The translations under genes and the position numbers were made by a program. From NCBI GenBank assembly GCA_025056215.1, contig JANWWC010000006.1, forward strand, positions 1 through 64,000: a stretch of 64,000 nt of DNA, written 5' to 3'. Every line of letters starts with the position of its first letter. The first letter of the stretch is position 1. The notes below the pieces were generated by a model. That model was given only the letters and a program-made list of their open reading frames with translations. It was not told the DNA's origin and ran no database searches. Positions 8,114-16,518 of this stretch are shown in pieces. The stretch comes from Cytophagales bacterium (GTDB lineage Bacteria > Bacteroidota > Bacteroidia > Cytophagales > Flammeovirgaceae).

Positions 8114-9175
8114 TTATAATCTGATGCCTGTTCCCCATTCAATAATGTCAGCTTGTCCGTAGTGAGCGCGCAGCGAAAGCCCTACAAAATAATGGTCTGA
8201 TAAATAGCATTTTATTCCTGCACGCCAATAAATGGGCTTATCTACCAAAATAGGGCGATAAATATACGTACCTATTTGAGTAAGCAGAGAAACTTTTGAA
8301 ACATAAAGCTCATGCCCACACTGAATGCCTACTCGCCAGGGATTCACGGGAGTCGATTTCCCGATTTGTGCATGGATAGAAGTGTGATAAAAGACATCTG
8401 TTCCTAATGTAAGTCCAGATTTGTAGTTAAGGCGTTTGTTGGCGTATCCTGAAAGCACTCCTACATAAAAACGGCGCGGGTCTTGATTGCCTGGCGACTT
8501 GATAGCATGTGCTAGATTGATATCGAAGTTCCATATTTTAGCAATCTTTTCATCAAAAAAAGCAACTACAGACGATTGAGAAGGATTGCGAATCGTATGA
8601 GCAATTCCTGCCATACATCCAAACATATTGAATCCGTAATTAGGTAATTGGATGGCTCCATTCGAATAATGCGTAATAAATCCGCCTATGTTCAGACGCA
8701 TCAAAGGAGTAATTTTATAGTGATAAAGCAGATTAGTTTCCATAATAAAATTAAGATGAGTGCTTACAAATACGTTTTTAGGATTTTTTTCATGAGTCAT
8801 AGAAATCCACACTAAGCCAGGCGCAAACTTGTAACTAAAGGCGTGTTGAGATTTTTCCCAAATAAATTTTTGCACATAAATCGTGCTTCCGAGAGCAAAG
8901 CCTAGTAGTGCAGGATTTCCTAAATCGTTGTAATGAAGAGAAACCCCCCATTCGGGCAATTTCCACTCGCGTTGCCATCGTTTAGAGCCATTCGTACAAA
9001 TATGGTAAGTAAGCTCTATGCCTTGAACATTTAGAGTGCCGTATTGATATTTTTCGAATTCTTTGCTGTGTTGATAAATTTGTCCGTAGCGGCTATGGAT
9101 TCCAATCACTTTGGAGGATTGTGCTTGGCTTTTCAGAATACTTATGAAAAGCAATAATTGACAAAGAGTTCTCAT
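8114..9175 (-). CDS. PagL-like lipid A deacylase (acyloxyacyl hydrolase family)
   Basis: 353 residues with a signal peptide (about 1-19, ending SQAQS) and a beta-strand pattern expected of an outer-membrane barrel. The key motif is THYSNGAIQLPNYGFN: H169, S171 and N172 line up with the catalytic His-Ser and the conserved Asn of PagL (H.SNG..PN.G.N). PagL removes the 3-O acyl chain of lipid A at the outer membrane. The protein is roughly twice as long as Pseudomonas PagL, so it is best called a family member. It is the last gene of DUF5683-hflX-this gene, with an 8-nt gap to hflX. Confidence 0.78.
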   Translation of the reverse strand: MRTLCQLLLFISILKSQAQSSKVIGIHSRYGQIYQHSKEFEKYQYGTLNVQGIELTYHICTNGSKRWQREWKLPEWGVSLHYNDLGNPALLGFALGSTIYVQKFIWEKSQHAFSYKFAPGLVWISMTHEKNPKNVFVSTHLNFIMETNLLYHYKITPLMRLNIGGFITHYSNGAIQLPNYGFNMFGCMAGIAHTIRNPSQSSVVAFFDEKIAKIWNFDINLAHAIKSPGNQDPRRFYVGVLSGYANKRLNYKSGLTLGTDVFYHTSIHAQIGKSTPVNPWRVGIQCGHELYVSKVSLLTQIGTYIYRPILVDKPIYWRAGIKCYLSDHYFVGLSLRAHYGQADIIEWGTGIRL

Positions 9176-9182
9176 GTGTTTT

Positions 9183-10400
9183 CTAAGTGTTATCTTCTAA
9201 CCATAGCTTGTTAATATCATATTTTTCGTGATTAGGATAAATATCGTAATAGACTTGTGAAACTTCTTCAAATAAAGCTCTGCGGAGTTCTTCTATATTG
9301 ATTTGTTTTGCTGCAGAAATAAAAATGGCTTTTTGTGGTTTTTTTTGAAAGTATTCCTTCCATTCTTCCAAGGTAGCAGGTGGATGCTCTTCGAATGGCG
9401 GATATTCTTTGGCAATAAACTGATCTATTTTATTGAAAACCATGAGCATGCGCTTGTTGATGGCTCCAATTTCTTTGAGTGTGTTATGCACTACCTCAAT
9501 TTGTTCTTCAAAGTTGTCGTGTGAGATATCTACTACGTGTAACAAAATATCGGCTTCTACAATCTCATCGAGAGTGGATTTAAAACTTTCAATGAGTTGC
9601 GTAGGAAGCTTGCGAATAAAACCAACCGTATCGGTCAGCAAAAAAGGAACATTGTATAAAACGACTTTGCGCACTGTCGAATCGACAGTAGCAAACAACT
9701 TGTTTTCTGCTAATACGTCTGCTTTAGAAAGTAGGCGCATAAGAGTAGATTTCCCGACATTGGTGTAGCCTACAAGAGCTACGCGTACCTCTCGCTCGCG
9801 CGCTTTGCGACGCAGCTGATTTTGTTGGTCTATTTTTACAAGTTTACGTTTAAGTTGGGTAATCTTGTCTTTAATAAGACGCTTGTCGGTTTCGAGTTCT
9901 GTTTCTCCAGGTCCTTTCATGCCGATTCCGCCTTTTTGGCGCGAGTGGTGAGTCCACAAGTTAGTGAGCCGTGGAAGCATGTATTGGTATTGAGCAAGTT
10001 CCACTTGAGTTTTAGCTTGAGCAGTGCGTGCGCGTTTGGCAAAAATTTGCAATATTAACAGACTTCTATCAATAATCATTACATCTTTAATCATCTCATC
10101 GAGGTTGCGCACTTGAGCTGTAGTGAGGTCATCGTCTGTAATAATGATGCTGATATTTTTTTCTTTGACATAAGAAGCAATTTCTTCAAGTTTCCCTTTC
10201 CCTACGTAATACTTTGCATCAGGCTTCTCTAGGTTCTGAATAAAAGTTTTAACAGTCTGAATGCCTAAGGTAGAAGCTAAAAAAGCAAGTTCTTCCAGGT
10301 ATTCTTTTGTTTTGTGAAGAGGTTGTTTTTGAGTAGCTACTGCTACCAATACAGCCGTAGGATTGGAGTGATTCGAATTGTATTGAAATTCTTTTTTCAT
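9183..10400 (-). CDS. hflX: Ribosome-associated GTPase HflX
   Basis: 405 residues. HflX binds the 50S subunit and splits stalled 70S ribosomes under stress. The N-terminal HflX domain has NPTAVLVAV and the glycine-rich linker QKGGIGMKGPGETELETD, followed by a coiled region. The G domain has G1 GYTNVGKST, G3 DTVGF and G4 FNKID. The C-terminal extension is short. The start overlaps the end of the DUF5683 gene by 4 nt (ATGA), so they are translationally coupled. Confidence 0.97.
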   Translation of the reverse strand: MKKEFQYNSNHSNPTAVLVAVATQKQPLHKTKEYLEELAFLASTLGIQTVKTFIQNLEKPDAKYYVGKGKLEEIASYVKEKNISIIITDDDLTTAQVRNLDEMIKDVMIIDRSLLILQIFAKRARTAQAKTQVELAQYQYMLPRLTNLWTHHSRQKGGIGMKGPGETELETDKRLIKDKITQLKRKLVKIDQQNQLRRKAREREVRVALVGYTNVGKSTLMRLLSKADVLAENKLFATVDSTVRKVVLYNVPFLLTDTVGFIRKLPTQLIESFKSTLDEIVEADILLHVVDISHDNFEEQIEVVHNTLKEIGAINKRMLMVFNKIDQFIAKEYPPFEEHPPATLEEWKEYFQKKPQKAIFISAAKQINIEELRRALFEEVSQVYYDIYPNHEKYDINKLWLEDNT

Positions 10401-11020
10401 TCGCTAATTTTACTTAACATAATTTTTTGAGAGGTTTTAGGTTGAATGCTAAATGTGAAAGAAGTTCCTGCGTACCATTGGTTGAGATGCAAATGTTCCG
10501 ATGAGACAAATTTAAATTGCGGTCGAACTTGTAAGCTGAGGTTATCGCTTACGTCAAATCCTTTGAGATGAGCATCTACCGCAGCATCAGCAATCTGAAC
10601 GCCATAAAAGAGCAGTAATAGAATAACGTGGAAGTCTCGTTCGCGTACGGCGCGGTCTCGTTCGCGTAAAAGTGTTTGAACGGGGTCGCGAAGGCGCTCA
10701 AATTCTGGGTCTATGCTTGTATCAGGATTGTTATCAGAAGCGTACAACAAATTGCGCCGAAATCGGTTGTATTGTTGGTCATAAAAAATAATTGTCGATA
10801 TAAAATAAGCAAATCCTCCGTATACGATTGGGAGTTTCCAATATTTTTTGTTGTAGAGTTGTCCCATTCCTGGAAATGCTGCCGACATAAGAGCTGCGCG
10901 CGTAGGTTCTCCTAACGTAGATTCCTGCCGAGGAAATTGTAGGGAGTCAGTTTGAGCCATGCTATTTTTTTGCCAACTTATAAAAGCAAAAGCCAGTAAA
11001 AGCATGATTTTTATTTTCAT
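10397..11020 (-). CDS. DUF5683 membrane protein
   Basis: 207 residues with a signal peptide (ending SMAQ at about 23) and the DUF5683 signature AALMSAAFPGMGQLYNKKYWKLPIVYGGFAY-type segment: a GxGQ.YN turn followed by one or two membrane segments. The biochemical function is unknown. In many Bacteroidota this family is encoded next to parA, parB and dapB; here it is coupled to hflX, while parA lies at about 56 kb. The TAnnTTTG box just upstream suggests this is the first gene of the three-gene unit. Confidence 0.85.
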   Translation of the reverse strand: MKIKIMLLLAFAFISWQKNSMAQTDSLQFPRQESTLGEPTRAALMSAAFPGMGQLYNKKYWKLPIVYGGFAYFISTIIFYDQQYNRFRRNLLYASDNNPDTSIDPEFERLRDPVQTLLRERDRAVRERDFHVILLLLFYGVQIADAAVDAHLKGFDVSDNLSLQVRPQFKFVSSEHLHLNQWYAGTSFTFSIQPKTSQKIMLSKISE

Positions 11021-11039
11021 AACAGTTGATTTTCAACTG

Positions 11040-11047
11040 CAAATATA
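11040..11047 (-). promoter_or_regulatory. -7 promoter element for DUF5683-hflX-pagL-like operon
   Basis: Minus-strand TATATTTG matches TAnnTTTG, 20 nt upstream of the DUF5683 ATG. A clear -33 TTG at the right spacing is missing. Between it and the ATG lies a perfect 7-bp inverted repeat CAGTTGA-ttt-TCAACTG (11023-11039), which may fold in the leader or bind a regulator. Confidence 0.45.
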
Positions 11048-11074
11048 GATAGAAAACAAGAAAGACGCGTGAAG

Positions 11075-11107
11075 TTGTCGCTTTTTACTCCTTTCTCTGT
11101 AGCTTTG
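11075..11107 (+). promoter_or_regulatory. Bacteroidota-type promoter of hisC
   Basis: TTG at 11075-11077, a 22-nt spacer, and TAGCTTTG at 11100-11107 fit the TTG-N19-22-TAnnTTTG pattern. The predicted transcript would start about 15 nt before the hisC ATG. Confidence 0.55.
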
Positions 11108-11129
11108 CCCCTTCAAATCGATTACGATT

Positions 11130-12182
11130 ATGATTGATTTTCGAAAAATAGTTCGTCCGCATATTTGGGAATTAAAACCTTATTCCTCAGCGCGCGACGA
11201 ATATACAGGCACACACGGCATATTTTTGGATGCAAATGAAAATCCTTACAGTTCGGTTACAGGTGAGTCCTTCAACCGTTACCCAGATCCTTACCAACGC
11301 TCTATTAAAGAAATGCTCGCCACTCTCAAAGGAGTATCGCCAAATCAAATTTTTTTAGGAAATGGGAGCGACGAAGCTATTGATTTGTTGATTCGCTTGT
11401 GTTGTGAGCCTCATCAGGATAATATTCTCATTATGCCTCCTACTTACGGAATGTATGCTGTGAGCGCAGAGATTAATTGCGTAAAAGTCAAAGAAGTGCT
11501 ACTTACTCCTGATTTTCAGTTGCGCGTCGCTGAAATTTTGCAACAGGTAGATGCTCAAACCAAAATTATATTTGTATGCTCTCCTAATAATCCGACAGGA
11601 AATTGTTTTCGTCAAGCAGATATTTTAGAGCTACTTGAACATTTTCACGGTCTGGTGGTAATAGATGAAGCTTATATCGATTTCGCTCGAATTCCTAGTT
11701 TTATTACTTTATTAGGAAAATTTCCTAATTTAGTGGTACTTCAGACCTTTTCCAAAGCTTGGGGAATGGCAGGTTTGCGCGTAGGAATGGCTTACGCTTC
11801 TCCTACTATCATTCAATTATTGAACAAAATTAAACCTCCTTACAACATTGGAGAGCACACTCAACAAAAAATCATGGAAGCTCTCAACGAAGTACATCGC
11901 AAAGATGAAATGGTAGCTTACATTTTGGCAGAGCGCCAACGACTTTCTCAAGAACTGCAAAAAATCAGCACCATAGAATACGTTTATCCGTCTGACGCTA
12001 ATTTTTTATTGGTCAGAATTAAAGGAGGAAAAAAAGCATACGACTATCTGATTTCGCAACTTATCATTGTGAGAGATCGCTCTAAAATGGCGCTTTGTCA
12101 AGACTGTTTGCGCATCACAGTCGGGACAAAAAGTGAAAATGAAATGCTCATTGAAGCTTTGAAAATGTATCAGCCTAATTAA
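11130..12182 (+). CDS. hisC: Histidinol-phosphate aminotransferase
   Basis: 350 residues, a fold-type I PLP aminotransferase of histidine synthesis converting imidazole-acetol phosphate to histidinol phosphate with glutamate. Seen: LDANENPY near residue 34 (typical HisC), SPNNPTG at 151-157, the PLP-pyridine Asp in VIDEAYIDF (D179), and the Schiff-base lysine K209 in TFSKAWGMAGLRVGM. No other his gene is nearby, so the his genes are scattered or this gene has left its operon; a broader aromatic aminotransferase role cannot be excluded. It has its own promoter. Confidence 0.9.
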   Translation: MIDFRKIVRPHIWELKPYSSARDEYTGTHGIFLDANENPYSSVTGESFNRYPDPYQRSIKEMLATLKGVSPNQIFLGNGSDEAIDLLIRLCCEPHQDNILIMPPTYGMYAVSAEINCVKVKEVLLTPDFQLRVAEILQQVDAQTKIIFVCSPNNPTGNCFRQADILELLEHFHGLVVIDEAYIDFARIPSFITLLGKFPNLVVLQTFSKAWGMAGLRVGMAYASPTIIQLLNKIKPPYNIGEHTQQKIMEALNEVHRKDEMVAYILAERQRLSQELQKISTIEYVYPSDANFLLVRIKGGKKAYDYLISQLIIVRDRSKMALCQDCLRITVGTKSENEMLIEALKMYQPN

Positions 12183-12184
12183 AA

Positions 12185-12214
12185 TTGGAGCAAAAAACAG
12201 AATCTTTATTTTTG
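12185..12214 (+). promoter_or_regulatory. Bacteroidota-type promoter of fabG
   Basis: TTG at 12185-12187, 19-nt spacer, TATTTTTG at 12207-12214, a full match to the consensus. It begins directly after the hisC stop, so fabG-ribD-purM may be transcribed apart from hisC. Confidence 0.65.
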
Positions 12215-12239
12215 TCTAACTATTAAACAAAAAACTAAA

Positions 12240-12986
12240 ATGAAACTTTTAGAAGGGAAAACCGCTCTCATTACAGGTGCCTCGAAAGGAATTGGACGCG
12301 CCATTGCTCTAAAATATGCTTCTCACGGAGCGAATGTAGGTTTTACTTACTTATCGAGTGTTGAAAAGGGAGAAGCGCTCGCCAAAGAATTAGAAGCCTT
12401 AGGAATAAAAGCAAAAGGCTACCGCTCTGATGCTTCTGACTTTCGAGCAGCTGACCAACTTGTCAATGAGTTTGTAACGGAGTTTGGCAAACTTGATATC
12501 TTAGTAAATAATGCAGGCATTACTAAGGATGGTTTGTTGATGCGCATGTCCGAAGAACAATTCGATGAAGTGATTAGAGTAAATCTTAAATCGGTATTCA
12601 ATCTGACAAAAGCAGCTGTAAAGGTGATGATGAAACAAAAGTACGGCTCTATTATCAACATGAGTTCAGTAGTAGGCGTGCGAGGCAACGCGGGTCAAGC
12701 TAATTACGCTGCTTCTAAGGCAGGAATTATCGGTTTTACAAAATCTGTTGCACTTGAGTTGGGAGGAAGAAATATTCGTGCTAATGCTGTGGCGCCTGGC
12801 TTTATTGCAACTGAAATGACCGAAAAACTCGACGCAAAAGTTTTAGAGGAATGGATTTCTGGAATTCCTATGAAACGCGCAGGCACTGCAGAAGAGGTAG
12901 CTGACTTATGCGTATTTTTAGGTTCTGATATGTCCTCTTATATTACTGGTCAGGTAATTGAAATCAACGGTGGACTTAATACTTAA
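12240..12986 (+). CDS. fabG: 3-oxoacyl-[acyl-carrier-protein] reductase
   Basis: 248 residues, a classical short-chain dehydrogenase. It reduces 3-oxoacyl-ACP with NADPH in fatty-acid elongation. Seen: cofactor loop TGASKGIGRA (12-21), NNAG at 90-93, catalytic S143 in NMSSVVG, and the Y156/K160 pair in YAASK. The C-terminus SDMSSYITGQVIEINGGLNT matches FabG closely. First of a plus-strand run fabG-ribD-purM with short gaps (11 and 5 nt). No other fab gene is adjacent. Confidence 0.95.
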   Translation: MKLLEGKTALITGASKGIGRAIALKYASHGANVGFTYLSSVEKGEALAKELEALGIKAKGYRSDASDFRAADQLVNEFVTEFGKLDILVNNAGITKDGLLMRMSEEQFDEVIRVNLKSVFNLTKAAVKVMMKQKYGSIINMSSVVGVRGNAGQANYAASKAGIIGFTKSVALELGGRNIRANAVAPGFIATEMTEKLDAKVLEEWISGIPMKRAGTAEEVADLCVFLGSDMSSYITGQVIEINGGLNT

Positions 12987-12997
12987 TTAAGCTCCTC

Positions 12998-14035
12998 ATG
13001 ATAGAAGAGAAATACATGAGGCGTGCCTTGCAATTAGCTGCCCTAGGAAAAGCAGAAGTGGCACCTAATCCTATGGTAGGTTGTGTAATCGTGAAAGATT
13101 CAAAAATTCTATCAGAAGGGTTTCATCGGCGGTATGGAGAAGCACACGCCGAAATTGATGCCATTAATCGTTTAGAATCTCCTGAACAAATTCGAGGTGC
13201 AGATGTTTACGTTACGCTTGAGCCGTGCAGTCACTATGGAAAAACACCTCCCTGTGCCGACAAACTTGTTGAACTCATGCCAAAGCGAGTGATGATTGCA
13301 AATACAGATCCTAATCCACTTGTAAACGGAAAAGGAATCGCCCGTTTGCGACAAGCGGGCATAGAAGTAATTACAGGGATATGCGAGGCAGAAGGTAAAA
13401 CGCTAAACGCTCGTTTTTTTGAATATATGACCCAAAAAAAACCTTATGTAATTTTAAAGTGGGCACAATCGGGAGATGGATGGATAGCAAAAGAAAACTA
13501 TCAGAAAGTTCAGTTGAGCAACGAACATGTGACGCGCTACGTACACAAATGGAGAGCAGAAGAGCAAGCTATTATGGTAGGTGCTAATACTGCTTTGTAT
13601 GATAACCCGCACCTCACCGTACGACACTGGATAGGTAAAAATCCTACTCGCATCTTATTTGACCCGCACCTTAAAGTGCCATCATCTCATCATATTTTTA
13701 ATGATGAAGCGCCTACTTTTTGTTATTATTTCCAACAAACAAAGGTAGTTCAACAATATCCTTCTGGCGTTGTATTAAAACAGGTAAATTCTCAAAGGTG
13801 GTTAGATGATATCTTAGACGATTTGTACACCAATCAAATCATTTCTGTTTTAGTAGAAGGAGGAAGCAAACTGTTATCCGAGTTTATTGCTCAACAGAAG
13901 TGGAACGAAATTCGCCTGATTCAATCACCACATTGGTTGGGAAAAGGAATTGCAGCGCCCAAATTCATCGCAGAACTTTTAATCCAGTTTTCTGTGGATG
14001 ACAACATAATTTACATTTTTAGACCTAAAGCGTAA
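12998..14035 (+). CDS. ribD: Bifunctional riboflavin deaminase/reductase RibD
   Basis: 345 residues. It carries out two steps of riboflavin synthesis: deamination of the pyrimidine 2,5-diamino-6-ribosylamino intermediate, then NADPH reduction of the ribose. The N-terminal deaminase domain (about 1-145) has the zinc-binding H50-A-E52 and LEPCSHYGKTPPC (C77, C86). The reductase domain (about 148-345) has KWAQSGDGWIA, RAEEQAIMVGANTALYDNP and SVLVEGGSKLLSEF. Both halves look complete. It lies 11 nt after fabG and 5 nt before purM; other rib genes are not in the window. Confidence 0.96.
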   Translation: MIEEKYMRRALQLAALGKAEVAPNPMVGCVIVKDSKILSEGFHRRYGEAHAEIDAINRLESPEQIRGADVYVTLEPCSHYGKTPPCADKLVELMPKRVMIANTDPNPLVNGKGIARLRQAGIEVITGICEAEGKTLNARFFEYMTQKKPYVILKWAQSGDGWIAKENYQKVQLSNEHVTRYVHKWRAEEQAIMVGANTALYDNPHLTVRHWIGKNPTRILFDPHLKVPSSHHIFNDEAPTFCYYFQQTKVVQQYPSGVVLKQVNSQRWLDDILDDLYTNQIISVLVEGGSKLLSEFIAQQKWNEIRLIQSPHWLGKGIAAPKFIAELLIQFSVDDNIIYIFRPKA

Positions 14036-14040
14036 TTTTT

Positions 14041-15204
14041 ATGGAAAGATATCAACAAAGAGGAGTAAGCGCCGATAAAGAAGACATTCATAGAGCTATT
14101 CAAAATCTCGATAAAGGACTATTCCCAAAAGCTTTTTGCAAAATTCTACCCGATATTGTAGCAGGAGATCCAGAGTGGTGCAACGTTATGCACGCTGATG
14201 GCGCGGGCACAAAATCTTCTTTAGCCTACTTGTATTGGCGAGAAACGGGCGATATGAGTGTTTGGAAAGGAATCGCTCAAGACGCAATTGTCATGAATAC
14301 AGACGATTTGTTATGTGTAGGTGCCATCGATAACATTTTAATTTCTTCTACCATAGGAAGGAACAAAAGGCTGATTCCAGGGGAAGTCATTTCTGCTATC
14401 ATCAACGGAACAGAAGAGGTATTAGAAATGTTGCGTTCTCATGGAATACGCATTTATAGCGCAGGAGGTGAAACCGCCGATGTGGGCGACTTAGTTCGAA
14501 CAATTATTGTAGACAGTACAGTAACAACTCGCTTAAAAAAAAGTGATATCATTAGCAACGATAAAATTTCTGAAGGTGATGTGATTGTAGGACTTGCCTC
14601 TTACGGAAAAGCTACTTACGAAGACACTTATAACAGCGGTATCGGGAGCAATGGACTCACTTCTGCTCGCCATGATATGCTTTCAAAATATTTAGCTGTT
14701 CGATATCCTGAAAGTTATGACAATGGACTTCCCGAAAATTTGGTTTACATCGGTTCTAAACAACTTACGGAGTTTGTGCCAGAAACAGGCTTAGACGTAG
14801 GCAAAATGATGTTATCCCCTACGCGAACTTATGCACCTCTCATGAAAATCGTTCTGGAAGAATTGCGCCCATATATTCATGGTATTGTGCATTGTAGTGG
14901 AGGCGGACAAACAAAAGTCCTGCACTTTATTGAAAATTTACATGTAGTGAAAGATAATTTACTTCCTTGCCCGCCTCTGTTTCGCATGGTTCAGGCAGAA
15001 AGCCAAACTTCTTGGAAAGAAATGTATAAAGTTTTTAACATGGGACATCGCCTTGAAATCTATATCTCAGAACAATACGCCCATCGAATTATTCAAATCG
15101 CAGGTTTGTTCGACATTAAAGCTCAAATTATTGGGCACGTGGAAAAATCTCCTGTCAAAAAGCTTTCCATTCGGTCCGAATTCGGAGAATTTGTCTACCA
15201 ATAA
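14041..15204 (+). CDS. purM: Phosphoribosylformylglycinamidine cyclo-ligase (AIR synthetase)
   Basis: 387 residues, slightly longer than proteobacterial PurM (about 345). It closes the imidazole ring in purine synthesis with ATP. Features of the PurM/ThiL/SelD fold: an N-terminal MHADGAGTKSSLAYLY, QDAIVMNTDDLLCVGA (metal-binding Asp cluster), SAGGETADVGD, and a C-terminal half with LSPTRTYAPLMK, HCSGGGQTKV and MFNMGHRLEI-like VFNMGHRLEI. The layout points to the longer PurM variant common in Bacteroidota. Its stop directly abuts the stop of the convergent glycosyltransferase. Confidence 0.94.
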   Translation: MERYQQRGVSADKEDIHRAIQNLDKGLFPKAFCKILPDIVAGDPEWCNVMHADGAGTKSSLAYLYWRETGDMSVWKGIAQDAIVMNTDDLLCVGAIDNILISSTIGRNKRLIPGEVISAIINGTEEVLEMLRSHGIRIYSAGGETADVGDLVRTIIVDSTVTTRLKKSDIISNDKISEGDVIVGLASYGKATYEDTYNSGIGSNGLTSARHDMLSKYLAVRYPESYDNGLPENLVYIGSKQLTEFVPETGLDVGKMMLSPTRTYAPLMKIVLEELRPYIHGIVHCSGGGQTKVLHFIENLHVVKDNLLPCPPLFRMVQAESQTSWKEMYKVFNMGHRLEIYISEQYAHRIIQIAGLFDIKAQIIGHVEKSPVKKLSIRSEFGEFVYQ

Positions 15205-16320
15205 TTACAAATAGGGATATTTTTTTACGACATTATCCCAAAAGTATTCCTCGTAAAAGGAAGAAGGAGTAGAAACGTTTGCATGAATAACTTCTTGCAA
15301 GACAGAAACAAAACTTTGAGCGTCTCTATCGGCTACGATGCGAAGCTTTTCTCCACACGCTTTTTTGTGCATTCCTAATGAACCTGTAAAGTAGCTTACT
15401 ACTGTTGTATTGAGAGCAATTGCTTCTATTACTTTTGTTTTTACGCCTCCGCCACTATAGATTGGATTGACCATCGCATCGGCGTATTGCACTAAGCTAT
15501 CGATATCTTCTACGAAACCTAAATAGCTAATGGGTAGACCAGATAATTGAATATTTTTTTGAATTTCTTGAGGGAGTCCTCCGCCAGCAATGATAAATCG
15601 AAAAGGAAAATGAAAACTTTTTTGGCACAAAGGTGCAATTCTTTCTACAATCTCTAAAACTGCTTCCCAATTAGGTTGATAGCTCTGAAGTCCGTAAAAT
15701 ATAAACCACTTTTCTTCTGGTTGGAATCCATAGAGAGAAGCAATTTGTTGTTTGCTTTTTGGGGGAGGTTGAGGAAGTCCTGTGTGATGGGTGCCATGTG
15801 CAGAATAAATGCACTTGTTTTGAGAAATTCTTAGATGCTTTACAACGTACTCAAGTTCATCGTAAGAAACAAACAAAATTTTATCGGAGACATAAAAAAC
15901 AAAGTATTCTAATGGAAAAAGTAAAATCCACCACCATTTCCCGTAAGTTTTGAAGCGCAAGTATTCAATATTTCTTGCGTAAACTACTAATTTAACACCT
16001 GCTAATCGAGCGGCTATCCAGCCTAAAATACCGCCGTAAGGTTGTTCTACTAGCAATGAAGAAGCTTTATGTTGCTTGCATAGTTGATATAACTTCCAAG
16101 CAATGCAAGGATTAAAATATTTCCACTTTTTGTCTTCGAAGCCCCGCACAAGATGAATGGGAGAGCTGTGTACGGAAGGGTTGGTATTAGCAGAGAGAGT
16201 AACTACTTTAGCATATCGAGACAAGTATTCTTGATAACCTAAAATTCCTTTCTGTCCGCCGTTAAGAGCGGGGATAAACTGATGCGAGACAAAAGTTACG
16301 ACAGTTTTTTGTTGGTTCAT
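15205..16320 (-). CDS. Family 4-type glycosyltransferase (GT-B fold)
   Basis: 371 residues. The N-terminal Rossmann half has VVTFVSHQFIPALNGGQKGI, a glycine-rich acceptor-side loop, and LVVYARNIEYLRF. The C-terminal half has the nucleotide-sugar binding pattern YLGFVEDIDSLVQYADAMVNPIYSGGGVKTKVIEAIALN, where the late Glu is the donor-binding residue of GT1/GT4 enzymes. It should transfer a sugar to a surface polysaccharide or lipid in the cytoplasm; donor and acceptor cannot be told. It stands alone on its strand with a TATATTTG box upstream, so it is not part of a visible polysaccharide cluster. Confidence 0.85.
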   Translation of the reverse strand: MNQQKTVVTFVSHQFIPALNGGQKGILGYQEYLSRYAKVVTLSANTNPSVHSSPIHLVRGFEDKKWKYFNPCIAWKLYQLCKQHKASSLLVEQPYGGILGWIAARLAGVKLVVYARNIEYLRFKTYGKWWWILLFPLEYFVFYVSDKILFVSYDELEYVVKHLRISQNKCIYSAHGTHHTGLPQPPPKSKQQIASLYGFQPEEKWFIFYGLQSYQPNWEAVLEIVERIAPLCQKSFHFPFRFIIAGGGLPQEIQKNIQLSGLPISYLGFVEDIDSLVQYADAMVNPIYSGGGVKTKVIEAIALNTTVVSYFTGSLGMHKKACGEKLRIVADRDAQSFVSVLQEVIHANVSTPSSFYEEYFWDNVVKKYPYL

Positions 16321-16340
16321 ACTAAGCCATTATATGAGTG

Positions 16341-16348
16341 CAAATATA
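16341..16348 (-). promoter_or_regulatory. -7 promoter element of the glycosyltransferase gene
   Basis: Minus-strand TATATTTG, a full TAnnTTTG match, 20 nt upstream of the ATG. No convincing -33 TTG. Confidence 0.4.
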
Positions 16349-16518
16349 GAGGAATTGCTTGTGGTACGGTTTAGAGGTACTTTTGTAGGTTTTGAAAAAA
16401 TGTGATGTTTTAAAAAATGTGAATAAAATATATTTTTAGTGAATTACTTACCCAACTTGCTTCGACTTTTAAAATTTTGGTTAGTTTTACGACGACAATC
16501 AAATATAACGCGAATCAG

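Noticed and set aside
16477-16518. TTG start 14 codons upstream of icd
   Set aside because: Adds a non-conserved Thr-rich leader to a normally starting enzyme; ATG at 16519 is used.
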